The translations under genes and the position numbers were made by a program. Below the pieces are notes generated by a model. The model worked only from the letters and a program-made list of their open reading frames with translations, was not told the origin of the DNA and made no database searches. 64,000 nucleotides of DNA from Acanthochlamys bracteata (Eukaryota > Streptophyta > Magnoliopsida > Pandanales > Velloziaceae): contig CM034140.1 of the NCBI GenBank assembly GCA_019914995.1, positions 2,604,001 through 2,668,000 on the forward strand. Direction: 5' to 3'. Positions within the stretch are counted from its first letter, which is position 1, and every line of letters starts with the position of its first letter. This document shows positions 11,440 through 30,745 of this stretch, in pieces.

Positions 11440-13638
11440 ATGCTTCAACCATCTCCATCAAGTCTAACATCTCCTTCTTCTCTCAACCTCATTCCATCTC
11501 TCAAATCTTCACAAAACCAACACCACTACCCAATCCGTGCTTTCCCACCACAACACCAACTCCACTCTACCTCTGCTCCTTCTCAGTCTCTTAACTTCAC
11601 CGCCGGTGATGACATCACTAAAACAACCATGTCCGGCGAAGACGGTGCGCTTCTTTATCTTCTCCGACAACGAAAGACCGACGAAGCATACAAGCTCTAC
11701 TCGCGGTCAGCTCACCTCCCTGGCTCTACTTGCCTCAGCCGACTTGTCGCTCAGCTCTCCTACCAAGGCAGTCAAGCTTCGCTTGCTCGTGCGCAATCTG
11801 TCGTTCGTCGTCTTCGTGAAGAGAAACAACTTGACCGCCTCGATGCCAACTCTTTAGGTCTCCTTGCCGTTGCCGCCGCACGCTCCGGTGCGCTCGCATA
11901 TGCTCTCTCTGTTCTACGCTCTGTGTTTCGGTCTGGTTACCTCCCCCATGTTAAAGCGTGGAGCGCTGTAGCTGCTCGGCTAGCTTCAGCACCAGATGAT
12001 GGACCAGAAAACGCTCTCCGGTTATTTGATTCCGTTCTCCGCCGTATTCGCCGTGTCAGCGCCGCTGCACTTGCTGCTGATGCTCGGCCTGACACTGCCG
12101 CGTTCAATGCAGCATTAAATGCTTGTGCTAATCTCGGCGACGCCGCACGGTTTGCTGAGATCTTCGATGAGACGATGAAGGAGTTTGATGTAAAGCCTGA
12201 CGTACTGAGCTACAATGTTCTGATCAAGATGTGCGCGCGCGTTGGCCGGAAAGATTTGCTAGTGTTCGTTCTTGAAAGAATTATCAAAGCTGGGATTGTT
12301 CCTTGCATCACTACCCTTCATTCCCTTGTTGCAGCATATGTTGGCTTCGGTGATCTAACCACAGCAGAGAAACTTGTTCAAGCTATGCGCGATGGTCGGA
12401 GTGATCTTTGTGCTGTGCTCAGAGAAACTTCATGCAATTATTCAATTTCAAACTCAAGCAATGCTAGTGATGAAACGAATTCATGGTTAGAGAAAACAGT
12501 TGAGTACAGTGGTCAGTTATTTGCAGAGCCACCGCAGCTACTGCCGAAGATTTACAAGCCGGATTCAAGAATCTATACAACGCTGATGAAGGGGTACATG
12601 AAATCGGGTAGACATCATGATGTTGTGCGCATGGTGCGGGCAATGCAGAAGGAGACTGATCCGGCAAGCCGTCCCGATGAAGTTACATACACAACTGTGA
12701 TCTCGGCATTGGTTGCTGCTGGAAACATGGACCGTGCCCGTGCAGTGCTTGATGAAATGGCACTTGCTGGAGCTCCTGCTAACAGAATCACCTACAATGT
12801 GCTGTTAAAAGGCTTCTGCCAGCAGCTGGAGCTCGACAAGGCGCGAGAGCTTGTCCGCTACATGTCTGAGCACACAGGGATTGAACCAAATGTTGTATCT
12901 TATAATATACTTATTGACGGTTGCATTCTAGTTGATGATAGCGCCGGTGCGTTGGCTTACTTCAATCAGATGAGAGAGTGTGGAATCGCTCCGTCAAAGG
13001 TCAGCTATACCACGCTGATGAAGGCATTTGCGCTTTCTGGCCAGCCGCGGCTTGCGCATAAAGTGTTCGATGAAATGTCTAAAGATCCTAGAGTGAAGGT
13101 GGATAGAGTGGCTTGGAACATGTTAGTTGACGGCTACTGCAGGTTGGGATTAGTAGAAGAAGCCAAGAAGATCATCTCCAAAATGAAGGAAAGCGGATTA
13201 GAGCCAGATGTAGCTACCTACGGCAGCCTTGCCAACGGAATCACACTGGCACGGAAGCCTGGGGAAGCTTTGCTGCTTTGGAATGAAGTGAAGGAGAGAT
13301 GCAATTTGTCACCGCCTCTAAGGCCCGATGAAGGGCTGCTTGACGCATTAGCAGACATATGTGTGAGAGCGGCTTTCTTCAAGAAGGCATTGGAGATTGT
13401 GGCGTGTATGGAGGAGAATGGGATCTCTCCAAACAAGACCAAGTATAAGAGGATATATGTAGAGATGCATTCGAAGATGTTCACAAGCAAGCACGCATCG
13501 AAAGCTAGGCAGGACCGGCGGGCTGAGAGGAAGAGGGCTGCTGAAGCTTTCAAATTCTGGTTGGGATTGCCAAATTCTTACTACGGCAGCGAGTGGCGGC
13601 TTGAGCCCATTGTTGGGGATGAATATGAAGTGAGCTAA
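11440..13638 (+). CDS. HCF152: Chloroplast pentatricopeptide repeat protein HCF152
   Basis: One uninterrupted 732-residue frame without introns. Residues 1 to about 60 are rich in Ser, Thr, Pro and Gln and poor in acids, like a plastid transit peptide. The conserved N-terminal block LRQRKTDEAYKLY...GSTCLSRLV and the C-terminal block FKFWLGLPNSYYGSEW are hallmarks of HCF152 (At3g09650). Between them lie many P-type PPR motifs, for example PDVLSYNVLIKMCARVGRK, PDEVTYTTVISALVAAG, ANRITYNVLLKGFCQQ and PSKVSYTTLMKAFALSG. In Arabidopsis the protein binds plastid RNA and is needed for processing of the psbB-psbT-psbH-petB-petD transcript, hence for the cytochrome b6f complex. The acidic insert found in the Arabidopsis protein between repeats is shorter here. 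Start is the first ATG of the frame. Confidence 0.95.
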   Translation: MLQPSPSSLTSPSSLNLIPSLKSSQNQHHYPIRAFPPQHQLHSTSAPSQSLNFTAGDDITKTTMSGEDGALLYLLRQRKTDEAYKLYSRSAHLPGSTCLSRLVAQLSYQGSQASLARAQSVVRRLREEKQLDRLDANSLGLLAVAAARSGALAYALSVLRSVFRSGYLPHVKAWSAVAARLASAPDDGPENALRLFDSVLRRIRRVSAAALAADARPDTAAFNAALNACANLGDAARFAEIFDETMKEFDVKPDVLSYNVLIKMCARVGRKDLLVFVLERIIKAGIVPCITTLHSLVAAYVGFGDLTTAEKLVQAMRDGRSDLCAVLRETSCNYSISNSSNASDETNSWLEKTVEYSGQLFAEPPQLLPKIYKPDSRIYTTLMKGYMKSGRHHDVVRMVRAMQKETDPASRPDEVTYTTVISALVAAGNMDRARAVLDEMALAGAPANRITYNVLLKGFCQQLELDKARELVRYMSEHTGIEPNVVSYNILIDGCILVDDSAGALAYFNQMRECGIAPSKVSYTTLMKAFALSGQPRLAHKVFDEMSKDPRVKVDRVAWNMLVDGYCRLGLVEEAKKIISKMKESGLEPDVATYGSLANGITLARKPGEALLLWNEVKERCNLSPPLRPDEGLLDALADICVRAAFFKKALEIVACMEENGISPNKTKYKRIYVEMHSKMFTSKHASKARQDRRAERKRAAEAFKFWLGLPNSYYGSEWRLEPIVGDEYEVS

Positions 13639-15330
13639 CTGCAGTTTTGAGCTTTCCCTGTGAATCCAATTGCGTTGTTCATGGATCAAAGCAAATGCTC
13701 TTGACCTCGCAAACCATGTATAGATGTTTCATTATTTGGCAGTCTCATTATATATCCACAGCATAGGCCATACAACACTGAGCTAACTAAAGTTTACTTC
13801 GATGTACCTGATTCCATACATAGAGCAGCCTTCTACCTGCTATACGAAGTATTATATAAAAGAAAAAGACCATTACCAATAATATGAACCGATCGCAATC
13901 TCGCATAGAAGTTTAAGAAACTATCTGGATTTTTTCCTTTTTCTTTTGAAGAATAGGTTATGGACTGTAGCTATTTCTCAGAGGAACATAAAAATGATAG
14001 CGAACTGGCTGAATCACCCTATTACTCCTCCATCACACGCAGGACCGGGGAAAAAAACATTATTTATGTTATGGTTTAACTTTTCGAGCGTTTCGTCAGT
14101 AACAAAAAACAAGGCCGTCATAGGCTTCCTAGCAAATTTTAAGAATTATCCAAGACTCCAAGTCCGGTGCTATTTTACCTGAACATATATGCGTTTGATT
14201 AGCTCCGCATCTGGACATGAATCTATAGCATGGACTTAGAAACATATGAATACCGGTTAAACAACGTTGATAGATAGCCCCTAAGCTTTCAACTTAGTTT
14301 CACTTGAAAACTACTATTTAATTCATTAAGGCCAATAATTTCGTATTATAATTTTCATCATATCCGTCACATAACATTTATGTGAAAGCTTAGATATATA
14401 TTTCTTAAATATAACCTAAAAAAATATTTATAATTTACTATTTATACATTTTTTAAATCACTGGAGAAGTACATATCGTACGTGCTGCATAAACACAACG
14501 GATTTACGAAATTATAATAATAAGAAAACAAACAAAACTATTCAAACTTTAAGAGTCAAATGAAGTGTGTTTGACATTACTTATGTGAACTTTTTAATAA
14601 GTACTTTTTATGTTATATATTTTTAATAAATATTTTATAATTTTTATAAAATTTATTTTAAAATTTTAAAAAAATATAAAAATATTTACATAATAAATCT
14701 TATTAGTATTAATTTTTATTTTTAAGTCAAAAAATAAATAAAATAAAAATTATACTCTGTTTTTTTTAAAAATTATTTTTATAAATACTTTTAAACACTC
14801 TTAAAGTACTTGAGAACAACCAAAACGATCTATAGAGTCGTTCGACTCTCTATTTTAAATTTTTTTTAATCTCAACTTTTTATTGTCAATTAAACTCTAT
14901 AAATTTCTTTAAAATTTTGAAATTATAATACATTATGTCATAAAAATATTTATATCTATAATTTTATTATTTTTTAAGCTAAGAAAATATATTTGTTTTC
15001 CAAAACGCCACACAAAAAGCTTCTTTTTTTAAAAAAATCTTTTAAACTCCCCCAAATGACCCTTAACCTACCTTTCTATATAAAACATGAGTACAGCTGA
15101 GTACTACCTTTCAACATAGCATGAATTGAACAGTTCTTCTAAAGGTTGTACAGCCTATAGATAATAGAGCCAATATGTTCCCATCAAATCTAAGTAAAGA
15201 GGCTATCGTTCCATTTCAATTCAAGGATATTGTAAACTTTTTGCCCCAGGATCCATCTAATACCACAGCATGTGTCTATATCTTCCCTACTCTGCCATCA
15301 TCTGTTGTTTGCTCTAATTTCCTGCAAATT
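13639..15330. other. Intergenic DNA between HCF152 and MCM8 with AT-rich insertions
   Basis: Holds the 3' flanks of two converging genes. Bases 14572-14815 form an AT-rich MITE-like segment, left end gtgtttgacattac and right end ttttaaacactcttaaag, loosely inverted. A second AT-rich stretch runs to about 15060. No gene is supported. Confidence 0.5.
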
Positions 15331-22500
<7,170 letters not shown>

Positions 22501-22764
22501 TTCGAATGAGAGCAGCGACCAATGTTGGGAACCAGAGTAGATTTGAGCGGGAACAACGAATTCAGCAACTGACTATTATATTGCGCAGAGTTGAATTTTT
22601 ATATGCTAATTGGAAGAACATAAAAAGGTCTGGCCCAATAAGACGGAGGAGTTAAAAAGTCAGGATCGGCCCATTAATTATTCTACAATAATTTCTAATG
22701 AACTAACTCTACATACGAGCAAAAGATGTGAGGGTATTTTTCTAATGAACTAACTCTACAGATC
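22501..22764. promoter_or_regulatory. Promoter side of MCM8
   Basis: Directly upstream of the MCM8 start codon at 22500 on the minus strand. I see no distinct motif beyond ordinary mixed sequence before the AT-rich insertions begin. Confidence 0.3.
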
Positions 22765-22999
22765 GGCCCCTCGGAATTGCTTATAAAAATAAAATTTTTT
22801 TAAAATAAAAAATATTTTTATTTTTTTTATTTTCAAAAAAATAATAAAAATATATAATAAAATAATCTCATTACATAAAATTTTTTTAAATTTTTTTTTT
22901 TTAAATAAATTTTTTAAATACTTATAAAATATATATTAAAAAATATATAATTAAAAATTAAAAAATTTTGTTAAGTAAAAGCAAAACAAACGCACCCAA
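22765..22999. repeat. AT-rich MITE-like segment
   Basis: A block of A/T runs bounded by ggcccctcggaattgcttata on the left and gcaaaacaaacgcacccaat on the right. The inner text closely resembles 5575-5824, including aaataataaaaatat and acttataaaatatatatt. It is a member of the same degenerate family. Confidence 0.45.
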
Positions 23000-23155
23000 T
23001 TAATAAGCATCCTACCGTTCTGTACGAAGAAAGGAGTTGTTCTCAAACCTACAATCTTAACCGTTCTGTATGACATACAAATATAAATCATTTGGATATC
23101 ATTTAAATTACTTTTGAAATATATCTAGATTTTATGGCGTTCTTGCGACAATAAA

Positions 23156-23394
23156 GGGCGTATTTTTCTACACTATAAATTCAATTTTTTCTAAATTTAT
23201 TTTTAATATAAAATAAATAAAAAATTTAAAATAATTTTTTTCTATCAAATATTTTTTAAAATTTTAATTTTAAAACTTACTATTAATACCAAATTAATAT
23301 AACAATTTATTTATTATAAAATACTTTTAATTTTTAATTTAATTTTTTAAATTTACTTTTAAAAACTCAAATTTACCTCAACTTAAACACACCC
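23156..23394. mobile_element. Tourist-like (PIF/Harbinger-type) MITE, degenerate
   Basis: About 239 bp. The left end reads gggcgtatttttctac and the right end, reverse complemented, reads gggtgtgtttaag, giving an imperfect terminal inverted repeat. The flanking triplets are aaa on both sides. The ends match the cleaner copy at 50224-50485. Confidence 0.55.
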
Positions 23395-23859
23395 AAAGAC
23401 AGTGATCAAAATAGTAATAATCTGGCTACTTATTTATATACCTATCTAATTCTTCGTCGTCGATGCACCGTTGAATGTGACAAATATACTTATTGAGACA
23501 GTTGTCTAAAGATCAACGGTAGATCTCACCAAAAAGAATAAGCCTTTATTTCAGCCCAATAGATTGTTTTATGAGAGATTTTCAGTAAATAAACAGGGAA
23601 GGATTTGTTTGTTTGTTGTCCGACTTCTTCAATCCTTCCCTGTGGTTCTTAAAAAGACCAAAGAAAGAAAACGCGCAACACAGAACGGCGCTCAAGTTGG
23701 GAAGAAAAAAAAACGAGATTATCGTAGTTCCGTTCACCGTTCTACTTTTTCTAAAAGACTCTTTTGCTCAAGTGGTTCTGAAAGGTCACACCAATTTAGT
23801 TGCTTTTCCTTCATTCAGAACTCAACTGCTAGCTTTAAGAAATCCATACTTCTCTCCCA

Positions 23860-24695
23860 GTTTGATGCTTGGAGAACTTTCTTGCAACTTGGACAAGTCA
23901 AATCCTTCATGCAAGTTGTTGTTTCTCATGAGAATTTTGGGAGGTCTGAATCCTTGTGCTTTTAGTCTTTGGACCCATGAGATTCATGCATTTGCTGAAG
24001 GAAAGGTGCATAATTTGATGAATTAAAGGTGGTTATTTTTCAGGTATTTCAATCTGAGTTATACTGACTGATAAACTTGAACAATCCCTTGGTGTTAAGT
24101 ATAGGTAGCATGCCATTGTGGTGTAGCCAAATAATGTCTGTTTGGCCATTCTTCTTTTCTTATGAGACGAGATGGAAGTACTTCCAATTGACTGTTTTTG
24201 GTACTTCAAAAAGTCAGCAAAACTTGATGCATGCATCTCTGTAGTATGGACAGTAATCCTTCAACTGACCGAAGGACGCAGTTGAGGTTCATCTTCGAGG
24301 AAAAATGTTTTAAGCTAATCGCCACTCTATTTGGATTCAGCAGCAAATTGATGGCAACATATTCTTCTAGTAATGCAGCAATTGAAGTGTTTATTGAAGA
24401 AATGGGTACCGGTCTTGGTCCAATGGAGTTCTACACCTTGGTTAGTCATGAAATCCCAAAAAGTTTGAAATCCTTCCCCCGTTGTCTTCATTTTGGAAGT
24501 AGTAAAGCCATAGAAGATTCCGGATTTGTGGTTGCTCCTCTTGGATTGTTTTCACGCCCCTGGTCAGCTGAAACATTTTTTTCAATTGAGTGACTGAAGA
24601 AGTTTTGCTTCTTGGACAACTAGTAGCAAAGGCAATTAAAGATGGGGAGGATCCTGGACATTTCCTTTTCGAGGGCGTTTTATAATTTGATCAGG
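23860..24695 (+). pseudogene. Relic of a HECT ubiquitin-protein ligase, UPL3/UPL4 type
   Basis: Switching frames recovers consecutive blocks of the UPL3/UPL4 C-terminal half. These are ELSCNLDKSNPS...LLFLMRILGGLN, HAFAEGKVHNLMNLKV, then SIGSMPLWCSQIM...FFFSYETRWKYFQLTVFG, then GTGLGP followed by MEFYTLVSHE, then DSGFVVAPLGLFSRPWS, then LLGQLVAKAIKDGRILD...FSRAFYNLI. In a live enzyme these lead into the HECT domain that carries the catalytic cysteine. Here several stops and frame shifts occur, one residue is missing inside the GTGLGPT(L/M)EFYTLV motif, a base is inserted in the run gatggggagg near 24640, and the sequence ends before the HECT C-lobe. No catalytic cysteine is present. Gene function is lost. 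Confidence 0.8.
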
Positions 24696-25989
24696 TGCTT
24701 CCTTTGCTGTGATTTCCTTGGCCTTTCAGTTTTTTCTGACAATGAGATACTTCTCCAATTGTAGCGGAATGCTAGGTGTCTTTCGTAATCGACATAGTTC
24801 GGTTGGTTGGTGGTTTTGAGGCTGTACTAAAACTTTAATTAGTTGATGAAAATACCAGGAGATGCTTGCAGGTAGGTTGCTTGAAGGAGCTGATAGTTAG
24901 CTTAGAGAAGCCAATCGCTATCAATGTACACAGATAGCCAGTTTAGGTTAAACAAAATGATTGTTTTGCACACAACAGATAGCCAGTTAGGTTAAACAAA
25001 AATGAATGTTTTGCACACACGCAAGATGTAGATAGCCGAAGATATTTAGGAGGGATCTAGTTTCTTTCTTTCAGTCTTCTCCACGCGCTGTAATAAATCA
25101 GAGCATGGTTTCAACACCTCTGTTCTCTGTAATAAGGTGTTTATCTTTTCTCTTCTTTTGCTTATGGCATATTTCAATTATTATGTAACTCCACTTTATT
25201 TTATCTAAAATATGAGTTTGGCATTTCATATGTTCAATTATCACTCTATACTTTATTTTTATTATCGAGCTGAATTCTATTTTTATCAAAATATTATTTT
25301 AAACTCTACGTTAACTTTACTTTCATTGAACTTTATTTTTCACCAAATTTTGCTTTTACTAAATTCACTTCTATGAAACTCACCGATTGAAATATGCCAT
25401 TAATTTCAATCATTTGATGTGAAATTACTGATTTTACATAAGTATGAATGGCTTGTTTCTTCGTTTTGCTTGCTTCTCGTCTTCAGCGTCGAAACCTTTT
25501 TATTCTCTTGATTCTTGATGTCAAAAATTATATGCATACCTCTAACATCATGCGGTCGGTCACATTGTGCTAGTAAGGTAAAAAGTTGCGAGATAGCTTG
25601 GGAAACTTGTACATAAATTTGAAAAAGGTTTCGCTCGTGGAGACAAAAAGCAAATGCTGCGTAACAACCCAAACTCCGCATGCGTGCATCAGATTCAGAT
25701 ACAAAAAGAAACCAATGTCTTCACATCTGTAAAGAGTTACAGTAGTACTTCGATTTGACTAATGAGACTAAAACCACTAGGAAATAATGGAAGCTTCTTA
25801 TGAGTTGTTCATTTTATTGATCGTAACAAACGGAAAACATGCTCTTCAGAAAGCAGTACATTGTGTCGCTACACTGTATTTTGCAAGCACAAAGAAGTGA
25901 ATGAATTTGTTCTTGTGATTGCACGTGGTGCTGAACCTGCAGCCATCAATTGTTAGATGTGAGCAAATGTTATCACCCTCACCACTAAC
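24696..25989. other. Gene-free stretch; duplication and AT-rich debris; 3' flank of the next gene
   Basis: Contains a 45-bp imperfect tandem duplication at about 24930-25018 (unit acagatagccagtttaggttaaac) and an AT-rich segment at 25150-25390 that resembles 6830-7110 in opposite orientation. The right end probably holds the 3' untranslated region of the minus-strand gene stopping at 25990. No coding region supported. Confidence 0.5.
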
Positions 25990-28900
25990 CTAGGAGTCGG
26001 AAGTTTCAATGTTTTTTGCGTATTTTGTACAGTCAAATGGTCCAATATCCTGAGTCTTCCGTTTCACCTGCCATAGACAAGACATCAACAAATAGCAGGA
26101 AGAGATGCTATTCCTATAGATGTAGCACAGAACAAAAATGAAATATGATATGGGAAGATGGAGAGAAGTGCATATAGTTGTGTAGATCCAGCAAGCTTCA
26201 CTTAAGCATATCTATCTACTAAGGTACACAGTTTAGGTTTATGTCGGTGCCAATTAGAAAAGGCAGCATATCTCTTGAGAAGCATTGGCTGCCAAACAGA
26301 TGTAAAGCCAGAATGTTTATTCAACATGCTCAGCATGTGTATACCCACTGTCTATATCCACCTTGAGAGATGGTGAAATTCAAGCATTGTTCCTATCCTA
26401 CCATATTAGCAATAAGAAAGCAAATATCTTCAACTGACTCCAAGGGGCATGCAGCTTTTCTACTCCCTGGGTCCAATAACAGTTCATAGTATGACAAAAA
26501 CGATGTGTTGAAAAAAATGCGGAGATGCTCATTGGATATGGAAGAACTTCTCTGACCAAACTGATTTCATTCACTTATTTCCAATTCTACACAAGCTACA
26601 TAAGGAATGTACTAGTGTCAAGTAAGATCAAAGATGTGCATACCGGTGACCATGGACCTGGCTCCGAAAGTGCCTTATCTGTAGGAGAATTTTGAACAGC
26701 ACCTGATTTCAAATGCAGTATGTCCTGCAAAAAATGTCGCATGTAAGGAAACTAAGGAAAATAGGACAACTGGCTGGAGAGGCTTCTACTGATCTACAAT
26801 TTTAAGAGACATCTCCACAATTAGCTTAAAGGTATATGCAATTTGTCATAAATTTAGGGCAAAATCAGAAATAAAAGCTGCTCGAGAATATTTATTGGTA
26901 AGGTTATGTTATCTTGCAAAGACGTACTGTTGACTTGCTTGCTGTCGCAAGCTTATATAACTAGCATAATATGAGTCGCTAAAATTTGGATACGAGAGCC
27001 CTATCATGGTCAGGCAGAGTTCTAGAGAGGAAATTGAGAATGAGAATATAGGAAAGAAAGTTAATGTATATATCAAACGGAGCTAGAAAAACAATAAAAA
27101 GAAGGTAACAATAACATCTACAGCCATACACTTTTTTGGTTAGACGACAAAAAATGAGTAACCATTGAGGATTCAGAGAATTGAACCCAAGCCTTCTTTA
27201 AGTACTGGCGGTGTTGTCCTACTACCAGACCAATGAGTTGCTGACTTATGCCAGCACAATCTATATGCAAACTGATTTAAAAGTTTTTGCATGTAGCATA
27301 TTGCCAAATTAGATAGCCTCAAATGATCCACAATTCTATAAAAATCTTTTAAGTAAAACTAAAAGCTCTCAAAAAGATTAAGAAAACCACCTCCCCAAAG
27401 GCCTCTAAAGCAGCTAACCATTCATCTGAGAAGGGTACAGCATTAATCTGACATCTTAAGGCTTGAACATCGGGATTCACCTTCACATTTTTTGCACATC
27501 TCTCATTACTGGATATATAGACATAAAGGTGAATTTGGTTCATGTAATGCTCAGAAAAATTATGAGAAACTTGTATGATCTCTTTAATATCATGTGTAAT
27601 CTAATGAAAATATTAGTTTAAGTTGTCTGTATGGTATCAAATACTTACTCTTTTGTTACTGCAGCCTCTTCCATTTGCCTGGCCTCTTTTGGTTTTTGAG
27701 TAAGCAAATCGTGCTGCACGTTGCACTCTTGATAGTCGTTGCTTTTCGATTCCATAAACTGGACTTCCCTTGCTTCTGTTGTTCCAGAGTAGATTAAAGG
27801 TACCATTTTCGTAGCTAAAGGTTTATCCAACTCTGCAAGGCTTGCGTCTATAGCAGATATGCACTTTGTACTTGTAATTGATGGTGCAGAAGATATTGCC
27901 AAGTCAAAAATGTCAGCATCATTTGCATCTGAACAGTTAGCAGGATTTTCTACAGCACGGACACCTATTTGGGGCTTTAAATGAGTTTCTTCAGCCACCT
28001 TTGAAACTGGTATTTCTGAGGAAGATTTTTTTGAATGAAAACCATTACCTATCGAAGGACAACCATCCGAAAAATTATCAAAAGCAGTTGTGTCAACAGG
28101 TTCCTTTAACATTTCCTCAGATGAAAATCCACAGTTCATCTTCATTGAGCCATGCTCAGGTGGCACTTCCTTATTTAGACTAGGATCGGACATTCTATTT
28201 GTGAGCTCACAAACTGATGAATGATGTGAATAATGTGACCTATTAGTTCCATTTGTCACTACATTTGATTTAGTAGCAAGCAGGGATGGCTTTGAGAAAC
28301 TTGCAACTGATTGCTGTACTTTGCTTTTGGAAATTATACTCTCAGATGTAACTTTAGTAGCACCACATCCTGCTGTAGTTTTCTTGCCAACTGATCTGCA
28401 TAGCAGCTTTGAGACACCAATATCTGTATCTTTTTCACTGGGAAGATTTGAAATGGTTGGCTTCATGTTTCTGCTAAAAGGCGCATCATATGAAAGTGAA
28501 GTCTTTCCCTGAAAATAAACAATTAGGTATAGATTTAGCCACCAATGAAATCTTGTCAAATCATTATGACACAGATTCTCTACAGAAGAATCTATGGTTA
28601 TAAAGAATCTATCGAGTTTAGTGCGATAAAGCTCGGTTGAAAAAGTAATGGAGTTACTGATTTTACCCAAATATTTCCATTTGGTGATATATTTGAAAGG
28701 AAGTAAACTTTGTAGGCACGGGTGATACCAGTATTCTATACAGCCAAAAGAATAAGAACAAAATGTCCAAACAAATGTGCTGACTACAAAAAGCCAGCAA
28801 CGTGAAATTCAGTATCCAAAAAGGATCATCATCATCTAACTCCTCCCCTTGATGCCACATCAAAATAAAACGCACCAAATATGGTCAATTGATTGCCCTT

Positions 28901-30745
28901 TGAATCATGCGTCATTTACTCAGTAGTTTCAATTCATAGAAGAAACTCATTGTAAACTTCAAACTTCAGTTATCAAGACAACTCATCATAGATACGTAAC
29001 TTTTGTCTCGGCATAGAAGAAGTTTTTAACTATCCTTATGTGCAGACTGGAGTAAACCATGGAGTTGAGACACACCTGGCTGAAGAATCCCAATGTTGGT
29101 GAAGGCATGCGAAGAGCTGTTGGCTTTCCATAAACTGGTGCAGAAAGACCTTTATTCACATGGTTTTGATTTTGCGGCAAGCCAGATGATTTATTATAAG
29201 AGCTAGCGCCAGCACATGGTTCAAGCGGCTTAATCATAGATGATGAAGAAGGAATCTTGAAACTGTACCTGCTTTTCTCAACATTTGAAAGCTGGAAAAA
29301 ATTAAAAGACATTTTAACCATGAGTACTGCTGTCTTTAACCGAAAAAAATTTGCAATGATACTTCAATGAAATCTATGGACCTCACCTCATCTTTCATAG
29401 AGTCATTTGTTACTACCTTAGCTGATAAAGATTGCCCAAACTCCATCACTTTAGATGATCCACTGCCTAAGATCGTAGTGCTTCGCTGACTACTATCTGT
29501 AATGCCACGTATTTGGTCATCCCAACCTTGTCAGGATGGTACCCATTGACCTACCAACACCTCAAAAAGTAAAAAATGTGTTCGAAGAGAACCTGTGGCA
29601 ACAATTTGTTTAAGCTTTGGCATAATCTTTGGTACTTTGGTTGTAGGATTCACAGTAGACATATTAGAAACCCTCTTCTGAGTGCTGCAAAGTCAAGGAA
29701 ATTCAACAACTATAAAGCATGTACTTCAAAATTGTTGATTATTGCATCTATTCCAGGTAAAAAGGATATGAATATGTAGAAGGTGCTTGCAATGTGTTCT
29801 TGGAAGGTCCCTTTGGTACCAGTATCTTCAGTGGTACCTGGAAACAGAAAATGAGGTACTAACCACAACAACAAGAGTTGTCATTGGACAATAGAAAACA
29901 AACCTTATTTGATTCTCTAGCATTAAATGTAAACTGCGACTTTGAAGAATGGTGACTGGCATCTGTAATTTTCCTTTGGCATTTGCCAGGTGCATTACCA
30001 CCTGAGTTTCTGCTCATATCAACAACTTTTTGCCGCTCGCTACTTAAATTTAGCTCTGTCAATGGAGACGTTATTCCAACATTGGTTGCAGCTGATGAAC
30101 CTTGGCTCTTGATGGATTCGTTCAACATGGACAGCTCAAGTGGATCAAGAACACCTTATATCGTATCATTCACAAGGTTAACACTTCATTTAAGATCATT
30201 ACGCCACCCCAAAGAATGCTAATAACACAAAACAAACATCCAACCTTCTTCAGTAAAGAAAGCTCTGTTCCAAGCAAGACTCTTTCTGAGATTGCACGCT
30301 CCAGCCTTCCGATTTCTTTTCAGCTCTACAGGCATCGCCTTGACAGAATCCAATTCGGCCAAACCGTCCTCGTCCTCAGGAATATTATAAAGATTCTCCT
30401 TTTCATCATCCATCATTCCTGCATTTGTGCAAGAACACTTAAAACAAACAACCAACAAATTACTTTAGGAAACCATCAATCCTTAAACTATCGTCAAAGC
30501 CAAATTACCTGAGCAAAATTTATTTATTCCAATTAAATACAAAACATTTTCGAACATGAATCCTTTCAAACTACAGTCACAGAATGACCGATTGAAAATT
30601 TTCAAACAAATCAAAGAAATTCGTCGAGAAAACATAAACCCTAAATCATACAAAAAGGGAATTAATACTTGAATTAGTAATTGTAAAACTAACCCGATGA
30701 AGGAGATCGCGTAGGGATCAAAGAGGTCGCGGCTTCCCCATCCAT
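25990..30745 (-). CDS. Plant protein of unknown function with conserved ends (LAWNRAFFTEEG ... GPWSPV), 11 exons
   Basis: Exons 30694-30745, 30245-30418, 29904-30154, 29791-29837, 29593-29684, 29387-29496, 29076-29291, 27649-28508, 27391-27508, 26644-26724 and 25990-26067 close to a 692-residue frame. I do not recognise a named gene. The ends look conserved: SLAWNRAFFTEEGVLDPLELS near residue 65, RMPSPTLGFFSQ just before the large exon, INAVPFSDEWLAALEAFGE and GPWSPVKRKTQDIGPFDCTKY at the C-terminus. The middle, including an 860-base exon, is Ser/Lys/Glu-rich, low in hydrophobics and probably disordered. There is no membrane segment or known catalytic motif. Basic, serine-rich composition suggests a nuclear or cytoskeletal scaffold, but that is a guess. 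Intron 4 starts GC. It is head to head with the NF-YB gene. Confidence 0.8.
27125..27250 (-). mobile_element. Possible tRNA-derived SINE fragment
   Basis: On the minus strand this intronic segment reads like a degraded tRNA head: CTCATTGGTCTGGTAG, which could be an A box, and about 45 bases later GGTTCAATTCTCTGAATCC, which resembles a B box. No clean tail or target duplication is visible. It lies in intron 9 (26725-27390) of the unknown gene. Confidence 0.3.
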
